From a virus, in IMG/VR virus record IMGVR_UViG_3300030329_000274, positions 1-31,271 of that record: a stretch of 31,271 nucleotides of DNA; one strand, written 5' to 3'. Shown piece by piece: positions 12,375 to 21,100 of this stretch (position 1 is the stretch's first letter; every line of letters begins with the position of its first letter). A program made the translations under genes and the position numbers. A model generated the notes under the pieces. It was given only the letters and a program-made list of their open reading frames with translations, was not told the DNA's origin and ran no database searches.

Positions 12375-15140
12375 TCCTTCCTCAAGTTTTCTAAGGCTTC
12401 TTTCCACTGCAGTCGGTAATACTCTTTTACGAATTTTCTTAGCAGTTTTTTGAATTTCTTTAGCTTCTTTAGTCGGATATAATCCAAGTTCTTGTTGAAC
12501 AGCCCAACCTAAATTACCTTTAACAATTTGAGGGTAATGTCTTTCAATAGCTCTTCCAAGAAAACTATTCATAAGCCTTAATTTTTTTGAAAGGTCTGTG
12601 CTATGAGTATTTAAATCATATTCTTGCATACCTAGCATAAGAGTTAATGCTGAATCATCATCTAAGTTTACAAATTCTAAATATTCACCAACGTCCATCA
12701 TCTTAGCAATATCAATTACATCAGAAACAAGTGGGCCACCAAAAGTTGCAAGAACAGGGCCTTTACCATAAAAAGCCTTTTGCATCTCCTCTTCATCACC
12801 TCCAAATACTGTTGCAAATTGTTGTATTCTTTGAGCAGTGTCATGTTCTACTAAATTACCAAACTCTAAACCAGTCATAGCTGAAGCAACTACTGGAGCT
12901 AGAAAGTATATCATTGACATTCTAGCTGCTTTTTCTAAACCCCTAGCATCCCCTCCAAATGGTAGTATCTCACCAGATAAAATATCATCTTTAGCTTCTC
13001 TTAATATTTTTATGTTCCTTTCTAAGAACTCCATGCTATAATGTTGAAATTGAAATAGAAATCTTCCTACGTTTCCTCTAAATGCTTTAGACTTTGCATA
13101 ATCAGCATAATCAAAATGATTTAAAACAACCATATTCTTTGCATAATTAGATGATATTTTCATAACAGAAGCTCTTAAAGCATCGTCTGAATATTTATCG
13201 CCTAATCTATTTCTTAATACTTGAGCGTATTGAGGATTGTCATTTAACCATTTATGCATCTGAGCAAATGCAATTTTAAATGTATGTTTTCTATTTGAAT
13301 TTTCAGCTGCTCTATGAAGAGTCGAGCTTTTAGCCGCTAGAACAGATGTCCAATCAGCAAACTTATCCAAAGCTCCTTTCTTTTGAAACTCATACTTTCC
13401 TTTAGATTCATTCCAACTTCTAGCAGTGAATAAAGAAGATTCTCCAATCACTCCACTTTCTAATAACTCTGGTGAAATTTCATCAAATAATAAACCAGCG
13501 TCTTTTAATATTCCCTCAATATATGTTTCTTGATTAACATCCTTACCCTTTCTTTTGAAAGATAAATTTTGAAGTTCCTCATTCATAGTTTTAATTTGAA
13601 GAGGCCCCCACTCAACATAATCTAAAAATCTTTGAGTAGCATTTCTAGCAGCTGACCTAGGATTAATACCAATCTTAGACACAAATTCCAATCCAAGCAT
13701 AGTTCTCATAAGAGACCTCATCTTAGGACTGACATTAGATGTTCCATTAGCCGCATAATGTAAATCTGTTACAAAATCTACTATATTAGATGCATATCCT
13801 TTAGTATGTCCAGTTGTTTTATATATGTTCTCAACGGAACTTAAAGCATTTATAAAATGAGCATCTACATGAGACGCATAATTAAATCTATTAATATCTT
13901 TTATATAGTTACTTACAACACTTAAAAAATGCTTACTATAATTTAAATCAACATCCTGAGCCTTTGGCCTTGCATGATTAGTTATATAAAGATTTAAATC
14001 ATTAACAGCTTGGTCTATTGTTTTAGTTTTCTTTCTTAAGTATGGATTAACAGATGTTTGAAGATTGTCTAAGTGTGGCATTAAGTTGTGTAAAAAATCA
14101 GCACTTAGGTCTCTTACATAATGAGGAAAAAATCCTTGTCCTTCGTATTTAGGCATTAATTTTTCTTCTAAAGACTTTTTAACTAATTTAAGTTTTTTAC
14201 TTCCTTCTATATCTCCATTTATTTCCATCCTATCTACAATAGAATCTATCCTCTTACCAACTCCCAATCTTAAACTGCTAAATAATCCAGACATCATATT
14301 ATCGTATTCAACAATAGCTTTGTACATATTAGGTCTTTCTTTTAATGGCGTTCCATCGATATCCTTTAGTACATTTGCAATTTCAGTATCAGTTAATCTA
14401 ATAGTGGCTTTGCCTTCATTTACTTTTTCTATTAGTTTTTTAGACTTACTATTCCCATTTTTAGCTCTAGCTAACTCTACATCATATTTTGCTTTAACAG
14501 CTAGAGGCATTTGCTTTTCTATTATCTCTAAGAAATCACCAAAAGATTTAAGCTCACCTTTTTTTAATATTTTATTTATCTGCGATTGGATTCTTGAATG
14601 CGATGCGTCATCATTCTCGACAATAGACTTAGCTAGTAAATCATCAAGTTTTTTTAACTCTCTTTGAGCCATATGATAACTAAATCTTCCACGAAGACCT
14701 TGAACTCCAGCGTCTTCTCTTAAAAAATTAACAACAGACTTGAATCTATTTCTATCTCTTAATTCATTTTTTCTAAAGAAAAAACTAGATTGTTGCATAT
14801 CCTTTAAATAAGAACCAATAACAGGGTCTCTCCTTCCATAATGGGAAGTTTGCCAGAAATAAGTTCCAAAATCAGTTCCAAGTTTGCCAGACTCTATCCT
14901 GTCATTTAACGTATTTAGAGTGTTTTTAAATCCTCTAAGTCTACCTTTCGTTAAAACCTCTTTGTTTATATCGTATTTCAAATGCTCCATATTCATCAAG
15001 AAGTCTCTTTCAGCCAATCTAAAAGCAGCCGCTAGTGGATTTTTTAAATTTTTATTTGTTCTTGGGTCTTTAGACCATGCTTCAACTGTGCTTAACAATT
15101 CTTTATAATGAGGATTTAATAAATTACATTCTGTTGCCAT
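12360..15140 (-). CDS. Large putative DNA-ejection/internal virion protein, 926 aa
   Basis: The gene lies 3 bases after the giant polymerase-like gene and shares its leftward operon. The first 400 residues are highly charged helices (QMPLAVKAKYDVELARAKNG and similar). A GFFPHYVRDL segment follows, then a run with INPRSAARNATQRF, AAENSNRKHTFKIAFAQMH and GRFLFQFQHYSMEFLERNIK. The segment MSMIYFLAPVVASAMTGLEF near residues 740-760 is hydrophobic enough to insert into a membrane. From memory, similar stretches occur at the C-terminal ends of giant phage virion and polyvalent proteins. I infer an injected protein, with no enzymatic motif seen. It may be a separated C-terminal half of the 2927-residue protein. 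Confidence 0.7.
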   Translation of the reverse strand: MATECNLLNPHYKELLSTVEAWSKDPRTNKNLKNPLAAAFRLAERDFLMNMEHLKYDINKEVLTKGRLRGFKNTLNTLNDRIESGKLGTDFGTYFWQTSHYGRRDPVIGSYLKDMQQSSFFFRKNELRDRNRFKSVVNFLREDAGVQGLRGRFSYHMAQRELKKLDDLLAKSIVENDDASHSRIQSQINKILKKGELKSFGDFLEIIEKQMPLAVKAKYDVELARAKNGNSKSKKLIEKVNEGKATIRLTDTEIANVLKDIDGTPLKERPNMYKAIVEYDNMMSGLFSSLRLGVGKRIDSIVDRMEINGDIEGSKKLKLVKKSLEEKLMPKYEGQGFFPHYVRDLSADFLHNLMPHLDNLQTSVNPYLRKKTKTIDQAVNDLNLYITNHARPKAQDVDLNYSKHFLSVVSNYIKDINRFNYASHVDAHFINALSSVENIYKTTGHTKGYASNIVDFVTDLHYAANGTSNVSPKMRSLMRTMLGLEFVSKIGINPRSAARNATQRFLDYVEWGPLQIKTMNEELQNLSFKRKGKDVNQETYIEGILKDAGLLFDEISPELLESGVIGESSLFTARSWNESKGKYEFQKKGALDKFADWTSVLAAKSSTLHRAAENSNRKHTFKIAFAQMHKWLNDNPQYAQVLRNRLGDKYSDDALRASVMKISSNYAKNMVVLNHFDYADYAKSKAFRGNVGRFLFQFQHYSMEFLERNIKILREAKDDILSGEILPFGGDARGLEKAARMSMIYFLAPVVASAMTGLEFGNLVEHDTAQRIQQFATVFGGDEEEMQKAFYGKGPVLATFGGPLVSDVIDIAKMMDVGEYLEFVNLDDDSALTLMLGMQEYDLNTHSTDLSKKLRLMNSFLGRAIERHYPQIVKGNLGWAVQQELGLYPTKEAKEIQKTAKKIRKRVLPTAVERSLRKLEEGKLGN

Positions 15141-15143
15141 TTC

Positions 15144-18100
15144 CTACCCGCACTTAGTTGTTATCTCAACAAGTTCTTCTTTCATTCTCCTAAAAGTTTC
15201 ATCCTCGCTTTCATTAACTTTAATATTTCTATTTACATTCTCAATAAGTTTAGACCTTCCAGCTACTTCATTTAGTTTAAACATATGAGAAACAACAGGT
15301 TCTAATGATAAATTCTTGAAAAAATTACTACCACCCATTAAAGCATATATTGGATTATTTTTTAGTTTTCTATGAATTTCTGTACCAGAAACTTCTCCAG
15401 CTTCACCAATACCTTTAGTTAAAACTTCTTGAGCAATGTTTTTAACATCTACATCCATAGCTCTTCTAGCTTCCATGTATTGAATAGGATTTATTATCTC
15501 ATTGCCCATCATAATATTTTCAAGCTCTGTCATTCTTTCTATATATGTATCAAATTCACCTTCTTTCCCAGCTGCTTTCATAAGTTGCCTATAGAATTCA
15601 AAATTATGGTCATTTAACATTCTCATTCCAGAATCAATTCTTTCATTTGTTTTATTCCATTCTATAGTTCCAAAATCACCAAACCTTGATTCAAAATCTT
15701 TGTGAAAATTTGGAAGTCTTATTGCAGCGTAAGTTGCTTTTTTAGTTGCTACATCTCCAAATATATATTCTTCTCCAATATTTTCAGATATTAAACTTCT
15801 CATATTAAATTTATTATTCATAAATCTTTCAAAATGAGCTTGAGTCATTTGAATATAGGACAATGCCCTTTGAGCAACCTCAGCTTCATCGTGTGTAATA
15901 GGAACTTCAAATCCCATGTCGTCTTTCCTAATTCTTTTACCCTGAGCCATAGTTGTTAAAAACCTTAAACCAGCTCTATACCTACTTGAAGGGTCGTACA
16001 TTTCAGTAGCTTGAAAAGGAACTGGCACAGGTTGACCATCTTTTACTCCAATCCTTCTTTTATTTATTGAAGGCTCCATAAAAGCCCAAAGCCATTTAAA
16101 CCCATGCTTAGTTACTTGTCTATGTATAAAATCTGTTTCAATTTCATTATATGTATTCATATCTGGAAATTGTTCTAAGAACTTTCTTTGTTCTGGACTT
16201 AATAATTGCCTTCCACCATATTTAATCATCTCAGATAAATTGGTTTGATTCCCATAGAAAAGTTTTCTCATTGACTTTATTTCTTTAAGAGACTCTAATG
16301 CTCTTCCATCCAATCCCCAGTTGTCACTTCCATTTATCAACGGCATCATTCTTTTTATATTATCGATAGTGTACCAATAAATAGCACCTTCTTTCATGTT
16401 TATATTATCAACATCAACAAATTCTATTTTTTCTAAGTCTTTAGACTTTCTACCTTTTAAATATTTTTTACTTAACCACCCTTGAAGTTCTGATTCTATA
16501 GATTGTATAATATTATTAATTTTATCTATGGATGATTGTTTTTTCTTCCAACCCATTTGCTGGTTTGCACTAATTTTAACAATCTTCTTTTTCAAGTCCT
16601 TTATAACGTCCATTTTTCTATTTATATCAAATGCAACAGTTTTGATATTGTCAATAAGTCTTTCTGATTGCTTAGAAGCTTCTCTAGGTGTCATATCCAT
16701 ATCTGATGTTAATTCATGATACCATTCATCTATGTATCTTCTCTCGCTTCCAGTTAGAGTTCTAAGTCTAGAATCAGCATCTCCAAATAAGTTTTTATCA
16801 TATAAATGAGCTAGAACTCTTTCAATTTGAGAGCCTCTTTCACCAGCTGCTATTTGCCTAGCATTGTTATTAAAGGTCTCCATAAATATGGAAGTTCCTC
16901 CATGTATAAAATACTTATCTTTACCTTCCCCAACTGGCTTAGGTTTGAACATGTCTTTAAATTGAGCATCACTCCACCATTTATCTTTCCCAGACTCAGG
17001 TATCGTTCTATTTCTTAATTTATAATATAGACTTTTTGTCATGTCAGAATTAAACATATGAAAACCTTCAAAAGCATTCATAGCATCATCATAAGTTGCT
17101 TTTCTACCTTCTCCGCTTTTTTCATAAACAGTATCGCTAGCTCCTTGCAATATCTTACCATATTGGTTCATCATTTCAGTAACAATAGCTTTGTCAAGTC
17201 TGCTCATGTCGTCTATTTCGCTCCACTCACCATCTACTTTTGAAAGTTTCTTAAAAATTCTTATTCTATTGCCATTTGAATTACCATTCCTACTCATATT
17301 ATTATTGAAACCTATCTCCTGTCCTTTCATTTCACCCGGTTCAATAGATTTATCAATAGCTGGAAATAAGAAATCACTTCTCCAAGTCCTAATGTTTCTA
17401 GCAATATCTTTATTTATTTGTCCATTTCCGTCAATAATATATTGAGTTTGTAATGCAGAATTTTGATGAAAATCTAAATTATCATAATCCATTACAAGTT
17501 TATGCTCTACTCCTTCCCTGTCTCTGTATTTATAAAGAATTTTATTATTTTCATATCTAGTACCCTCTAATGTTTTATCTACACCACCTAAGCTTCCTAA
17601 GTAATTAAGCATTCTAGGTACTTTTTGGACTAATCCAATACTTTTATTGAACAACTTTGAGTTTGCATCATATTCAGCAATCCAATTATGAGAATCAGTG
17701 GAGTTTAAATCAAAGCTATACTTATCTTTTCCCATTAGATTGGAAGGGTCTATTCCCTGAACCCAATACTGAGAAGTTCTTTGAATATGGTCATACATAT
17801 TTCTTTTTTCAGCAAAAAAGTAATCAGCTTTATCTGCATCATAATCACCTTCAAAAACATTAACAACGTCTAAACTGTTAACCATCATTGACGTTCCATA
17901 CTCCTTACCCATAAATCCTTTTAATCCCATTAATGCCATGTCGTTAGGTCTAGTTCTTGGGTTTCTCCTAACAATAATGCCAATTTGTAAATCTGGCATA
18001 TTATTTCTTGCCCCTAAATATTGTATATACTCATGCCATTGACCAAGTGTATAGTCTAAAGAAATCATATTATCATACTCATTCTTCATGCCTTCCTTTG

Positions 18101-21100
18101 CCGCTAATTCATTTATTAAGTCTCTTATTTCTTTTTTATTATAAACCTTGGAATTATTTACCAATCTAAATTCCATACCTTTTTGCATTAATCCAGAAAA
18201 ACTCATATCAGCTTCGTATGCGGGAAGAGATACTTCACCCCTTGTTAGCATTTGTCCAGAGTTGGTAACAGTAGTTGGTCTAAGCCTAGTAATATTATTA
18301 TCAAAACCAATAGGAGCCTGTACTAAAGAAGCCTGACCACCATATCTTTCAGATGAGCCAGGCATAAATTGATTGATAACAGCTCTTTTATTATTCATTA
18401 AGGGGTCTATATAGGAACTCATTATTTTATTTTTAACTAAGTTCTTACTATATGAAGCTGGATTAGCATCTGGAGTTAATGCACTGAAATAGTATATTCC
18501 ATTTAATGTGTTTGTGGATTCTGTTCCTTGCATACCAATAAAAGCTTCATCACCAAGTTCATTGAGCATCCATTGCCTAGTTTGTATAGGTTCAGAAAGC
18601 TGACTAGCTGCATCTCTAAGTCTTTTTTGTAAAGGCTTTGCTATCTCATCTGCGAAATACCTATCATGTTCCTCTGGGGTCATATAATTTGTATCTGCGT
18701 GAGATTTTTTAGCAGTAGGTAGAGATTCTTTTCTTTCAATATTGTGTTGTTTCTCTGGTTTAAATCCAATGCTTTCAATGGAAAGTCTTCTAACTGCTCT
18801 GCTATCTGCTATATTATGACTCTTTAGTCCAGACCAGACCACATCATTAACAAGAGTTACATCCTTACCACCTTCTATGATTGGGTTGTATGCTTTAGCT
18901 CCACTTTGTGATAATAATATGTCAATTTTTCTTCCATTTCCAAAATGGTCTCTATTAAAAAAGTCATTTAATTCTGGAGAATGAACAAATAATGTCTTAC
19001 CTAATAACAATGGTGAATTTGGGCCACCTGAGCTTATAACTGGCTTAATTGGGTTCATATTTTCTGGATGATACCCAATAAGCATTTGCATTTCTCTAAA
19101 GGCTTCTCTACTTACATAAGCAATACTATCAAAAGCACTAACATCCATATGAGCATCACCTAGTATATTTCTACTGTCCCATTGCTTATCAAGCCCTTTA
19201 TTCTTCATGTATGTATCTACTTCTTTTAATACATCAGCCATCTGAACATCGTTCCAGAGAGCTACATCCCAAGTCCCTTTCTGAATTCTTTTTCTTAGTA
19301 ATTCAAAATTCTGTTCATTTCCTAAACTTTTTTGAGAGTTAGCAACATCAAATATAAAATCCTTATCAAATCTTACAAATTTCTTTGTATTGAATAATTT
19401 CCCCCTAGCTAATATCTTATTCCAATTCCATCCAGAATCAGCGCTATTAAGAAGGTCAATAAATAAACCGTTACCATCAGAACCTGTCAGTTTATTTTCC
19501 AATGTAAGGAACCTAAGAATATCTTCATAATCAACTCCTCTCAATTTGACATCAGTGATTTCTCCATTTTCCATATCAGCTAATAACTTTTTCATTTTTG
19601 ATACTACTGATTTATTTACTTTGCTATCTACTGTATCATATCTTTTAACAAATTCCCTGAAAGGCTCTACTAACTTTGAAGTTTGATTAATTGGAATTGC
19701 TATTGGAGGTAAATTGGGAAGAATCTGAACACGCATCATACCAAGACCAACGTCTTGAGTATCTACTTTTTCAACGGTTGATAAGTGAGAATCCATTAAA
19801 TCTTTCATTCTCATAGAACGGTCTGCTACATATTTAGGTAGATTGTTTGAATCTCCTTCAAATATATTAATAATATGCCTTTCTATTCTTGTTCCGTCCT
19901 TTGAAAGAATATAAGCTGGAGCATTTGGGTCTATCTCCCACCAACTGTCTATACCAATATTTTCTAAAAGTTCGTGAAATCTAGTTTTTTGTTGAGTTTC
20001 ACTGTCATATTCAAGTTTCCCATTATTAAACTTTATAAGATTTACTCTTTCTTGATTCCTTCTGCTTCCAATTATATATGTCAACTCTTGAACTAATTCA
20101 CTTTCAACCTTATTTCTTCTGTTTGTTCTTATTTCAAACAAATTCACCCAATTTCTTCCATCATTAGCTTGAACATATATTTGGTCTTTCAATCTATTAA
20201 CTGTATTTGTTATAGCCACAGAAACTGCATCATTTTCCTTAAACCAAAGGTCTAGACTTTCAGTTTGTTTTTCCATGCTTTCTTGGGATTGGTCGTTATT
20301 TCTATCTCCGATTCTATATTTTTTAAAAAATTCTTGAACGCTAATTAATGGAGTTGAATCAGCTTCGCCAGAATCTAAAGATTCTCTATCTCTAGCATTC
20401 TTTTTAAATGTTTCATGAACTCTTTCTGCATATTGAGGAGTGACTCCAAAAAATCCTATTTGCCTGCCAATTTTATGTTGAATTTCTTCATTAAATTTCT
20501 TTAAATCTATTTCCCAATCACGAGTTTCACCAGATAACTTCATTATTCCATGCTGAACAAGCCATCTTTGATATCTCATTTGAGCTTTTGTCCCTCCATC
20601 CGCTAAAAACACTTGTGATAAATTTTGAAATCTTCCTGAGTTTGGAATATTTGAAGACCCTACTAAATTTAAAAATTCAACAACTTTTACCCTAGCTGAC
20701 GTTGGATGTTCAGCTGAATCTGTCATTGGCAAAGCATCTAGCATTTCCACAAGCATTTGATTATTGGTTACCCTAGCTCTATCTTTGTATTCACTTATAA
20801 GTCCTCCAGACCTATCAATAATATCCCTTACCCTAGCATTATATTCCGCTATATCTTGTTTGCTCATTCCAGTCGTAAGACCTTCATTAAAAGCAATATC
20901 TTCTTGTAATAGCCTTATTCTCCACCCAGCTGCATCTTTCCCAGTTACATCAACAGATGTTTTAGCCATTCCTAATTCAGAAAGCCTAACAATAGAGTCA
21001 ACATCCTCTACGTTTAATTCTGTTTTTTCTATCTTATCTCTAATTGCAAAATCTACTATTTTTTTATGAAGCCACATTGGCATCGTAGATTCATTGTATC

